Shown here piece after piece: positions 11,987-22,200 of a stretch of 64,000 nt of DNA. Origin of the DNA: Diplolepis rosae (Eukaryota > Arthropoda > Insecta > Hymenoptera > Diplolepididae); contig JAPYXD010000753.1 of the NCBI GenBank assembly GCA_030998225.1, positions 4,092,001 to 4,156,000 of the forward strand. Reading direction: 5' to 3'. Positions within the stretch are counted from its first letter, which is position 1, and the number at the start of each line of letters is the position of its first letter. The notes beneath the pieces are model-generated. The model had not been told where the DNA came from, ran no database searches, and saw nothing but the letters and a program-made list of their open reading frames with translations. The position numbers and the translations under genes were made by a program.

Positions 11987-12316
11987 GGCCGTGTATTGCA
12001 TATCAGTTCCTACTTTATCGACATTTTTAGTCCTTCAGGCCATGGACCAATCCGATCACGTGACTAGGTTCCTACCTTACCAACATTTTCAATTCGTTTA
12101 ACATCATTTCTGTAAAAAATGAGATAACTATTTGAATATTTGTTTATCATTGAAAATTCTTTTTTTTTCAAAGAAATTTTTTTTATTTCAAATTGTATTT
12201 TATTTGATTCTACAAATGTTCAGTTACCCATCTTATTTATTATAGAAATGGGGTTACACAAACTAAAATGCCGGTAAAGTAGGAATCTAGTCACGTGACC
12301 AAGTTGGTCCATAGCC
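11987..12316. mobile_element. Family C MITE (TTAA type), one copy abutting a partial copy
   Basis: A full copy starts GGCCATGGACCAATC at 12038 (preceded by TTCA) and ends GGTCCATAGCC at 12316, followed by TTAA. A partial copy starts at 11987 right after TTAA. Near each end sits GTCACGTGAC-like sequence followed by a CCTACCTTACC motif or its complement. TTAA targets with GG-initial ends suggest a piggyBac-type non-autonomous element. Confidence 0.65.
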
Positions 12317-12349
12317 TTAAAGTTATGTCTTTGCCTGGAAAAATTTGAG

Positions 12350-12640
12350 AAATTAAGACCATGTATAACTTATTCGTCCCTACCTTACCGACACTTTTTT
12401 TCATCCTTCGCATTTGCACATTTATATTAAGATATCCAGTTACAACTTTGAGTGATTAAGTAAAAGGCAGTAAAGAATATTTATCTGGTCCTAAATTTTC
12501 ATAATTATAAAAAACATGTATCCGGAAATAAATTTGTTTATAAATATTTATGAGCATATAAACCCTCCTTAGTGCTTTTTACTTGATTACTCAAAGTTTC
12601 AACAGTATTGAAAAAAGTGTAGTACAGCTCTAAAAATCTA
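12350..12640. repeat. Diverged family C fragment
   Basis: TTAAGACCATGTATAACTTA followed by TCCCTACCTTACCGACAC matches the left end of family C. The right half is lost or replaced by AT-rich sequence. A related right half occurs at 23772-24045. Confidence 0.45.
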
Positions 12641-12676
12641 TAAAAATTATTTCTCAAAAATAGGATTCTCTCCTCA

Positions 12677-12838
12677 AATATATTCTGCAGTGTGACAAAT
12701 ATTAGTCCATATAGTCAGAATTTTGGAATTTACCAATCAAAATACTTTCACTGTGTATCAAGGTGTTTGAAATTTTATGAAATTATGTACATTGCATTAT
12801 AAGAAATTAATTCGTGTTCTACACTGCAGAATATATCA
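12677..12838. repeat. Small inverted repeat, ATATTCTGCAGTGT arms
   Basis: ATATATTCTGCAGTGTG at about 12678 faces ACACTGCAGAATATAT at about 12819, giving a roughly 160-bp foldback with no coding capacity. A single copy was seen in the window. Confidence 0.5.
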
Positions 12839-12856
12839 TTAAAAATTACTATAAAT

Positions 12857-12873
12857 GGGGGGGGGGGGGGGGG
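12857..12873 (+). repeat. 17-nt poly-G run
   Basis: Seventeen consecutive G residues in otherwise AT-rich DNA. Its length may be wrong in the assembly, because such runs are error-prone. Confidence 0.85.
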
Positions 12874-13008
12874 TAATTAAATCTAAAAAATTTTGATTAC
12901 AATTTATCCTATTGTTTTCCGATGCCCACTTCCGGTTGTCCTAAGGTACTTTAGGAATATGTCAGTCAAGTTTAAGGTACATTTCCCCTGGCTCATGGCG
13001 CCTATTAA

Positions 13009-13190
13009 GACCACGTAACACTTATCGTTTCCTACATTATCGACATTCTTGTCAGTGAATTCATGTCCATGCAAAATGAAATACAGGTTAAAATTTTGTG
13101 AAATTTTTCCTCTATATCCCATTTTGCATGGGCATAAGTAAACAAAAAAAAACTGTCGGCAAGGTAGGAATCGATAAATTATTCATGGCC
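13009..13190. mobile_element. Short family C MITE (182 bp), TTAA target
   Basis: TTAA at 13005-13008 and 13191-13194 flank an element that starts GACCACGTAACAC and ends TTATTCATGGCC. It keeps the CCTACATTATCGACATT / CGGCAAGGTAGGAA pair but is shorter than other copies. Confidence 0.6.
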
Positions 13191-13498
13191 TTAAGGGATC
13201 GAAAAGTGAACTCGCCATTAATTGTCTTTCTCATTAGAACATTTTTTTGAACCCTCATTTACACTTCCGTTTATTATTTCCCTCAATCACACATTTCTGA
13301 GGTAATTCTAAAACTCATAGATATGAGTACACTTGAACGCAGCGGGCTTTTTTCTTATTAAATAACATCTCGGTACGCGGTTTAAAGCTAAATATATCCG
13401 CCATACGGATTGTATATACATATATAAATACTATTTATTACACATATATCTCAACTTATATTCAGTTATATGTATAGTAATATTGCTTTTTATTTATG

Positions 13499-13845
13499 GC
13501 CATGGACCGACTGGACTACGTGGACAGATTCCTACCTTACCGGCACTTTAATCTGTAAATTCATGTCCACTCAAAATTAAATATCGACTTAAAATTTTGC
13601 GAAATTAAAGAAAAGGTACTGAGGAAGATCTCTCAATTTTTAGATTTGTATAATTACAAAAAAAAAGTTCCGAAAGTATTTTTTTGTAATTATAAAAATC
13701 TAAGATTTGAGAGAGTCATTCGTTCCTTTCCTTTAATTTCGTGAATATTTAACTCAATATCTCATTTTCAAAGGACATGAGTTTACAGACAAAACAATGC
13801 CGGTAAGATAGGAACCTTATCACGTGATCCGGTTGTTCTATGGCC
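13499..13845. mobile_element. Family C MITE (347 bp)
   Basis: Starts GGCCATGGACCGACTGG after TTAT, and ends CTATGGCC followed by TTAA. It carries the paired CCTACCTTACCGGCA and TGCCGGTAAGATAGGAA motifs and a central AAATCTAAGA foldback. Confidence 0.65.
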
Positions 13846-14223
13846 TTAAGAATAACAACACTTTAAAAACGTGATCACAAAAATAAAGAATCACAATCCT
13901 TTACTTTGACTGCTTATTGACTCTTGTACATTCGTGTAGAATTTTAATTCCCTTTTACCAATCACGTCTACAGCGAAATTTGCACCTTTAATCAAGTCAC
14001 AGAGCTAGATTGATTATTTTAGACGAGACGTTTCTATATTGGCCATTTCAATGGGAAACATCTATTTTTTCTCATGAGGATTATTGTAAAAAAAACTCTT
14101 GACAGATTGGAATGAAAGAAATTTAGAGAAGTGGAAACGGGGACATTGAAAATAAAACGTCTTAATAACGTCTCAGTGATTTCTGTGTCAGGGTTTTTTG
14201 TCTTCTGGACGTCTTAAAGGCAA

Positions 14224-14499
14224 CCCAGTAGGCACAAAACCTTGGGATATCCTAAAGATGTTCTTTAGACGTTATCAGGACGTCTAATGTCAGTCCAATT
14301 GACGTAAGAAAGATGTTTTATGTCCTAAAGAGATCCTAAAACCGTCCTTAAAACACAAGATATCTCTGGAACGTTATTTGTACTGATATTGAACGTCCTG
14401 AGAACGTCCTTAGGACGACCAAAGGACACGTGCCAAAAGGCGTCCTAGAAATGTCCTATAGACATCCTTAGAACGTCTTTAGATTTTTTACACACTGGG
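14224..14499 (+). mobile_element. 275-bp GACGTC MITE (family A, long subfamily)
   Basis: Begins CCCAGTAGGCACAAAACC and ends TTTACACACTGGG. AA flanks both sides (14222-14223, 14500-14501). It is nearly identical to copies at 22150 and 28856 and related to 46452 and, inverted, 1543. The ends are inverted repeats (CCCAGT...ACTGGG) with GACGTC/GACGTT words inside. No protein is encoded. Confidence 0.8.
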
Positions 14500-14714
14500 A
14501 AGACACCAATGTCCCCGTACCCACTGTGAGTCTAAATTTCAGATTTTTTTCTAGGATTGACCATAGAAAAAATATTGTCCTTGTCTAATAATAAAATTGA
14601 TAATTTACACTGAAGTTCACTCGTAACTAAAATAAATCTAATATTCCAGATAATTTGTTATGAAAGAAATTTTTCTTGAAAACTAAAAAAATTTTATTCT
14701 ATAATCGAATAGTA

Positions 14715-14906
14715 CCCAATGGGCACACGATGTTAGGAACATTTATGTAACATTCTACAAACGTTCTAGGAACATCCCAATGTCCAATGTCCGAAAGACG
14801 TTCTTAGAACGTTTTTGGAACGACTTTCGGACATTGGACATTGGGATGTTCCTAGAACGTTTGTAGAATGTTACATAAACGTTTCTAATATCGTGTGCCC
14901 ATTGGG
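14715..14906. mobile_element. 192-bp near-perfect hairpin MITE (family A, hairpin subfamily)
   Basis: CCCAATGGGCACACGAT at the left is matched by ATCGTGTGCCCATTGGG at the right, and the arms pair almost to the centre (around AACGTTTTTGGAACG). TA flanks it on both sides. A second copy lies at 28630-28821. The near absence of arm divergence points to recent insertion or gene conversion between arms. Confidence 0.85.
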
Positions 14907-14919
14907 TAGTTACCCGGTG

Positions 14920-15436
14920 TACACGGGAACATTGAGCGTCTTTAGGACGTCTTAATAACGTTTCCAGGACTTCACAATTTAGGCAAACAAATATCCTGAC
15001 AGAAGTCTGCAAGACGTTCTCAAGACGTCAGAAAGACGTCTTTGGAACGTTTTAAGAATTCTCTACAGACGTTTTGCTGTAATGGGAAAAACATAACATA
15101 AACACGACCTTAAATACGTAAGACGTCCTCGGGACTGCATAAAGGTCCATAGGACATTTTTGAGATGTTCCAAAGACGTTCTATGTGTCCGTGCCCTTTG
15201 GGTTTATTGTTGATTCATTTTATTTTATTTCAGAAGAAGTGGGTACACATGTCATCTTCAAGACGTCTGAAGGACGTTCTGTAGATTTCAATGTCAGTAA
15301 TTATGCTCTCCTGAGGACGTTTTATATCTGAAAGACAACTTTAAGACATGAGATGTCCTCGGTACAACAAAAAGCCTGAGATTGAAACCTTTGAAACATT
15401 CTCAAGACGTCTTGAAGACGTCCCTGTTCCCTCTAG
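14920..15436. repeat. GACGTC-family copies (family A), two degraded units
   Basis: One block begins CCCGGTGTACACGGG and ends GTGTCCGTGCCCTTTGGG near 15202. Another spans about 15238-15436 with GTGGGTACACATG at the left and GACGTCCCTGTTCCC at the right. Confidence 0.6.
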
Positions 15437-15439
15437 GAA

Positions 15440-16228
15440 TACAATCCTTGAATTGGCAAAGATCCCTTACTGGCCTCATCTATAAATAAGCCTAAGGTAC
15501 ACTTTACTAAAATATATTTCTTTTTACTAATAGAAATCTACCTTCAATTACATATCAATGGAGCGACACCTGGACATTGGCAAATCTTTTATCTCTAATA
15601 TTTATATCTACAATTCTTTCAACGATTCACTCATTTGAATACACTCTCAGTTTCACGAACGTATACAGCACACTATATTTATACACATTGAACCTCATTT
15701 TTATTAAGCCCCTGACGAATTTTACAACAAAACTTATTTTTCGTCAGAAATATTCCCCACGAAAACTATTCCTAGATGAATTTTACGTTCTCAGTGCAAA
15801 CGATTCTAAAACACTGACTTCGTCCTTAAATGCAATATAGAAAAAATAATCTTTCAACAATATCCAACAACGATTAGCTCGAAATAAAATATTCGGGCTT
15901 TTAATTATACTTTGAATTTCTTTTCTTGCAAGAGAACGACTTCATCATTATTCTCTTTCCTAAAGATTAAATTATTGTAATACTAGGGGCCTGAAATTTT
16001 TTAAAAGACGTTAAACAGTTTCTGTGTTATGTTTGATCGACTTGAACGTGTTTCGTCTTTTCGTTCCGTCTCGTTGTTGATCTCTATACCACTCTTTGAT
16101 TATACGAGTAATTCATAATCAGAAGTTCCGGAGACGTTTTTCGGAACTAATTTAATCACGTTTCCTGTTTGAAGAGACTCGAAAGGCGATTTTTAAAATG
16201 AGTTCCTGAGGTATAAACGTATGTTGGG
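15440..16228. other. Non-coding stretch downstream of the SLC6 gene
   Basis: AT-rich sequence immediately 3' of the SLC6 stop codon on the minus strand, so the 3' UTR of that gene should lie in its right part. No other exon is recognisable; the open frame at 15577-15840 has AT-driven composition only. Confidence 0.4.
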
Positions 16229-19200
16229 TCAAACCTGTTGAGAAGAAATGAGATCTGCTTTACTCGAGTTTTTGAGAATTGATGGTCCTGGCAGCTTCAG
16301 AGAGGTTCCCATCGAACCGGCAGGCTGTACTGTCATTGGCTGTCCGTTCACCAAAACAATGGTGTCTAGAACAGAGTCGTATCCACTTGGTGGTCCTAAA
16401 TCAACAGAAATAATTACAATTACAAACTTTACTCTACAAAATTCTCTCAAAAGAAAATAAGATTATTTTTTTAGAAAAATGGTAAAAAATGGCCAAATGA
16501 TGTCTAAAAACAAATTTTTAAACGGTCTGTGTTATTACAATTGACGTCTAGTAGACTTTTATGCCATAGAAACGTTTTTGAGATATTAAAAGTCCAAAAT
16601 ACGTCAATTGGTCAGACCTTAAGGACGTTTTTAGGATATTAGACGTACACGAGACATCAATTGGACAGACACTGTCATCCGTAAGACATCTTTAGAACAT
16701 TCCAAAGATAAAAAAGTCTCTATGTAAAATCTCATGTCTTAAAACCGTCTTTCAGATATAAAACCTCCTTAAAACACCAAAAAGTCTGCCATTGAAATCA
16801 GCAGAAAGCCCTTAAGGCCATGGACCAATCGGATCACGTGACTAGATTCCTACCTTATCAGAATTTTCAATTTGTATAACCCCATTTCTGTAAAAAATGA
16901 GATAACAAGTTGAAAATTTGTGAGAGTAAATGAAATGCACAAAGACAAGTCTGTCTGTTCATACCAGGGGTGTTAGTTGAAATTGACCGGTTTTACTCAT
17001 AGATGTCGCTAGAGATATGTATACATTTCTATGATTTGGCATCTATGTCATATTTTTCTATGGACAATAACCTTCAAAAATACACAATTACATTCCAGTG
17101 ATCCCAGAACGTGGGAGCTGGCGGCCCCCACCATAGACCCAACCAGCTCATGGCTTCTTTCTCGCTTGACTACCATAGGTTGGTTGAATGAAGAAGACAC
17201 AATGAACTCGAGGTATCTATGGTGGGTGCCGCCAGCTCCCACGTTCTGCGATCACTGTTACATTCTGCCAAAATAATAGCATCATAGTTGTTTACCTCAG
17301 TGAATATGTCGAGTTTCGTTCCAAGTAAATCGCATTTGCAGCATTCGTTGCTTTTCTTATTTCATCAAAAGAAAAAAGCAGTTGAAGCTCATCGATTGCT
17401 GGTAGAAACTTATGGTGAACATGCTCCAGTGATTAGAACATGTAAGACATGGTTTCGTCAATTTAAAAGTGGAGATTTAGATTTAACAGACAATGAACAT
17501 CCTGGTGCAGCGAAAAAGTTCGAAGACGAGGAATTGCAGGCGTTATTGGAAGAAGACCCAACCCAATCGCAACAACAATTGGCACGAACACTAAATGTCA
17601 CCCGAGGAGCAATTTGCCAACGTTTAAAAGCCATGGGAAAAATCCAAAAGTATGGAAAATGCGTACCACACCAACTGAACGATAGACAAATGGAAAATCG
17701 AAAAACCATTTGTGAAATGCTGCTTCAACGGTTCGAAAGGAAATCTTTTCTGCATCGAATTGTCACGGGGGACGAAAAATGGATTTATTTCGAGAACCCG
17801 AAGCGGAAAAAATTATGGCTTTCACCTGGTGAGGTCGGCCCATCGACTCCAAGGCCAAATCGCTTTGGCCATAAGACAATGCTCTGTGTTTGGTGAGACC
17901 AGTGTGGTGTGGTGTACTTCGAGTTATTAAAACCTGGTGAGACGGTGAATACGGATCGCTACCGACAACAAATTATCAATTTGAATCATGCGTTGATCGA
18001 AAAACGGCCGGAATGGGCCCGAAGACATGACAACGCACCGTCTCATACCGCTAAAGTGGTGAAGAACACATTAAAAGCATTGAATTGGGAAATATTATCG
18101 CACCCGCCGTACTCTCCAGACCTCGCCCCGTCCGACTATCACCTTTTCGCATCGATGGGACACTCACTCGCAGAGCAGCGTTTCGCCAATTTTGAAGAAG
18201 TCGAAAAATGGCTCGTCGAATGGTTTGCCTTGGAAGAGAAAAAGTTTTTTTGGAATGGTATCCATGGTTTGCCTGAAAGATGGGCAAAATGTGTAGAATC
18301 CAATGTTCAATACTTTGAATAAAAATTTTTTGAGATTCCCTTGAGAATTAAGTGTTTTCTTTATTGAAAAAACCAGCAAACTTCAACTAACAGCCCTGGT
18401 AAATGTTTATAACTGTTTATATATATATAAACATTTGTGACCATAAATACCGATATTAATGTATTTGATTTAATTCTACAAATTTCCAATTAACTGTCTT
18501 AATTTTTATAAAAATGGGGTTACACAAACTGAAATGACGGTAAAGTAGGAATCTAGTTACGTGACCAGGTTGATCCATGGCCTTAAGACGTTCTGAAGAT
18601 GCCATTAAAATAATCACCTGAAGGCGAAACGAAAGTTCTAGAGGGTGTCAAGTGATTACGAGAAACGGGTCCCCAGTCTGCTGTAGGCTGAACAAGCACC
18701 CGAGCTCGGCTCCAGACACTCTCTTCTATCCCTTTTCGTCCACTCTTCTGAGACTTTCCAGAATTTAGGTCATCATCTTCCTCGTCATCGTCATCGTAAG
18801 TTGGTTTCCGCCGACGTTTTCTCAACTGAATCTGAAGAAACAAAGTCAGAGATTATTAGGCAAAAATACTTTGAGTTCGACAAATTACAAGAGTGGCTAA
18901 TCTAATCTCAAAACCAACGAATTACCCACTGGGAATTGGGTCACTGGGGCATAATCGTCTTTAGGACGTTCCAAAGACGTCTTTAGGACATCTAAGTATA
19001 TTTAACTGATTTCTTATATACATTCTATTTCCGAGAAACGTCCTTGAAACAGAGAGGTCTAAAATATCAAATGAACAGACATGGGCGTCCGAATGATGTC
19101 TTCGAGATATCAGTAAGTACTCGCGGACACGCCTTGTAGAAAAGAAAAAAGTTATTATTAACAAATACTTACAAGAGCCATGCCAATGATGACAATAACT

Positions 19201-22200
19201 GGCAACATGCCAACCACCCAACCAACAGCGTCCGCCCACCTCGGATAGACATAAGTGCCGTACTTGAGAGGTTCGTATTCTACCCAATTAAAAAAAAGAA
19301 TGAAGAAGAGTGCAGCTGGCGTTACGACTTTCCACATCCACGTCCAGAAATATCGCCAAAGTCGGCAACGTGGTCCAATCATCTGCTGCACATCATCAAG
19401 AAAACGATCCGCTCCGTAGACCCATGCCACCAAAATACACTCGGTAATTGCTATTAGAAGTACTGACCAATTTGCAGCGTACTTGTCCATCAGCTGCAAC
19501 CAATACATCCCAGCCTGTTGAAGAATTTAAGGTAGATTAAAATTAGGGATTAAAAATTATAGTACAAATCCCAGAGAGCACGGGGACATACATAGTGTGA
19601 TCTGAAAATAACCGAACTTTTAATTAAAATTATAGAACACGTAGAGCCATCTATTAAACGTTGGCAACGTTAGAAAAGTACATCTTTTTTCTTTCAAGCG
19701 CAACCAAGTTCAAGCAAATCAGTTGGCAGGTCACAAAATTACGCACATTTTAATGATAGTAGTTTTTGTGGTTATGTCGTAAAAACATAATGGAACAAAG
19801 AGCAAATATCAAATTTTGTTTTAAACTCGGTAAAAAAATTTCTGAGACTTACGAATTATTAAAAAAAGTTTATCGTTAGTGGAAAAAGTACCTGAAATAA
19901 TCGCTATCGATGCAAATTTCACTGTGAGAATGCTGGAAGAAGAATTAAATTCATCTTACTGCACAATCTACACAATATTAAATGAAGATTTGGGAAAAAA
20001 AAGGTCTGTGTACGTTTTGTTCCACACCAGTTAAATGCACCACCTCACAAGACCAAAAAAGTCAACGAATTTTGGATGAAAAAACAGATTTGTGTTATCA
20101 ACCACCCTCCGTATTCCTCTGATCTATCACCGTGTGACTATTTTCTGTTCCCAAAACTGAAAACTGCAATGGCAGGAGCTTTTTACGATGATGTTCCAAC
20201 CATTCAAGCAGCTGTGACACAGGTGCTAAAGAACATCCCAAAAACCGAGTTTAAAAAGTCTATGGATAAATTGGTTGATCGTTCCAAACGTTGTATTGAG
20301 TTAAATGGATCCTATTTTGAATAAATATTAGCTTTGAAACATAATACCATGCTTGTTTTATTCTATAACTAAAAAGTTCGGTTATTTCTAGATCACACTG
20401 TGTAGTGCGTCTTCAGTACATCTTAAAGACGTCTCGGGAACTTCAATGTCAGGTTTTTTGATGCCCTGAGGACGTCTCATATCTTAAAGACGTCTTTCAG
20501 CCGTGAGGCCTCCTCAGAAAAACAGAAACCCTAAAATAGAAGTCTGCAGGACGTCCTTTAGATGTCTCGGGAAGTACTCGGGCTTTTTGTTGTCTTCTGG
20601 AGGTATTTTATTCGAAAGACGTCTTTAAGACAGGAAGCGTCTCCAGAATAACAGAAAGCCTGGTACAGAAGATTGCAGGATGTCTTTGAGACGTTCCAAA
20701 GACCTCCAATATCCTGCCCACTGGGAAATTAACAGATTTTTAAATGGTACATTGGTCGTGAAGATGATGCCACCAAAGTAGCCGAGAATGGAAACTACAA
20801 GGACGACCCATATTTTATAGAGCCTTAACGATGGAACTCCATCAAGAATAGCCGTGGTTACAGTTTCCATGAGGGCAAATTGCGAATCCAATCCTAGAGT
20901 TAAAAGCATGACGAAGAAGAGCAACGACCATACTGGAGCAACTGGTAATCTGGCAACAACCTGAAATAGAAGAACATGTTTATTAAAAGAAGTCAATTTT
21001 ACTATTTCATGGATTCTTCTCATTTATAATATTTTATTACCTCTGGATAAACGATGAAAGCTAATCCAGCACCTTGATCGACGACAGAAGCAACGGGTAC
21101 GTCAAGTTCATGAGCTAAAAAACCAATGACAGAAAATATCACCAATCCAGCGAAAAATGATGTTCCGATGTTGCTGACAGCGACAATCAGAGAATCTTTG
21201 TAGCAATTATTCGAAAATTTATTGTAGGAGCTCAAAGTAATGAGACCACCCCAGGCTGGACTCAGAGCAAAAAATATCTGAACCGCAGCGTCCCCCCAAA
21301 CTTTTGCTGATGCGAGACGTTTCCAATCCGGAGTCAGGTAGAACAAGATCCCCTCATCAGCACCAGGAAGCATGATACCCCGAACGAATAATGCAATCTG
21401 AAAATTATTGCAAATCAAAATTAGGAATTATGGATTCTTCCCTGGTGCAAGTTTCAGATTCGAAAAATTCTAGCGATTATATTCCACCTTGTTCGGAAAT
21501 CTGGTTTTTTGCTAAATCTAGCTATTCAAAATTTAATTCAAACTCAAAGGTTATGGATTCGTCCGGATTGAATTTTGAGAGGATGCACAGATTGAGAGAG
21601 ACCTAAAAGATGCTTCAGATTCGTTTCAATTCGAAGAATTTTTGTAAAAGATCTCAATCTGAGCTAATTTCAAATATCCGTGCATCAAGTAAAAATTCAA
21701 TCAGAATTAATCCGAGGTACTTTTTTAGTCTATCTCAATTCAATACCGAAACAAATGATAGTGAGACGATGCAAGGTCCGGGCTATACGGTGGGTGCATC
21801 AAAACTATCCAACCAAGTTCAGTCAATTTTTGGCGAGTCATCAAAAATGTGTGTGGCCTGGCGTTGTCGTGGTGGAACACAACGCCCTTTCTATTGACCA
21901 ATTCCGGGTACTTCTTTTGAATTGCTTCCTGTAATCTGGTCAATTGTTGACAGTAAAATACCGAATCGACCTTTTGACCAGGTTCCAGAATTTCATAGTA
22001 GACAATTCCCTTCCAATTCCACCATACACCTTACTGGCCGTCAATTCGGGCTTTGCAGTCGTTTGTGTCTCTTCATCACGCTTCTTTTGCGTTTGAAGTT
22101 CTCGTATTTTATCCATTTTTCATTGCCCGTTATTAATCATTCAAGAAATCCCAGTAGGCATAAAACCTTGGATATCCTAAAGATGTTCTTTAGACGTTAC

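Larger units (their letters stand above)
16964..18399 (+). mobile_element. Mos1-type mariner transposon (mauritiana-like), 1436 bp, TA target
   Basis: TA duplications at 16962-16963 and 18400-18401 flank imperfect terminal inverted repeats of about 28 bp (CCAGGGGTGTTAGTTGAA / TTCAACTAACAGCCCTGG). Inside is one transposase frame (17306-18322) broken by a single stop codon, and a 162-bp hAT-like MITE inserted in the 5' non-coding part (17096-17257). Removing that MITE and one 8-bp duplication gives about 1266 bp, the usual size for a mariner. It sits in the last intron of the SLC6 gene, on the opposite strand. Confidence 0.92.
16816..18582. mobile_element. Family C MITE (TTAA type) split by a mariner
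   Basis: TTAA at 16812-16815 and 18583-18586 flank ends GGCCATGGACCAATC and TTGATCCATGGCC. Removing the mariner at 16964-18399 and one TA leaves about 329 bp, collinear with the copies at 12038 and 13499. So the TTAA element was present before the mariner arrived. Confidence 0.75.
19570..20725. repeat. GACGTC-family MITE split by a mariner derivative
   Basis: CCCAGAGAGCACGGGGACA at the left resumes after the inserted element as GTGCGTCTTCAG and ends TGCCCACTGGG at 20725. The interior beyond 20405 has several GACGTC pairs, perhaps two fused copies. Flanking dinucleotides differ (AT and AA), so a clean duplication is not seen. It ends only 25 bp from SLC6 exon 7. Confidence 0.6.

Noticed and set aside
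14755..15012. 85-codon minus-strand frame
   Set aside because: Runs through the 192-bp hairpin and an adjoining GACGTC copy; no start context or homology.
18583..18617. C-terminal extension of SLC6 exon 9 past PSG
   Set aside because: A CAG/GTGATT donor at 18617 joins in phase to the exon at 16395, giving a longer SLC6-type tail, so the read-through is intronic.
20625..20750. Continuation of SLC6 exon 7 as [13 protein letters not shown]
   Set aside because: The donor after ACCAAT joins in phase to [10 protein letters not shown] of exon 8, matching the family; the extension enters a GACGTC element.
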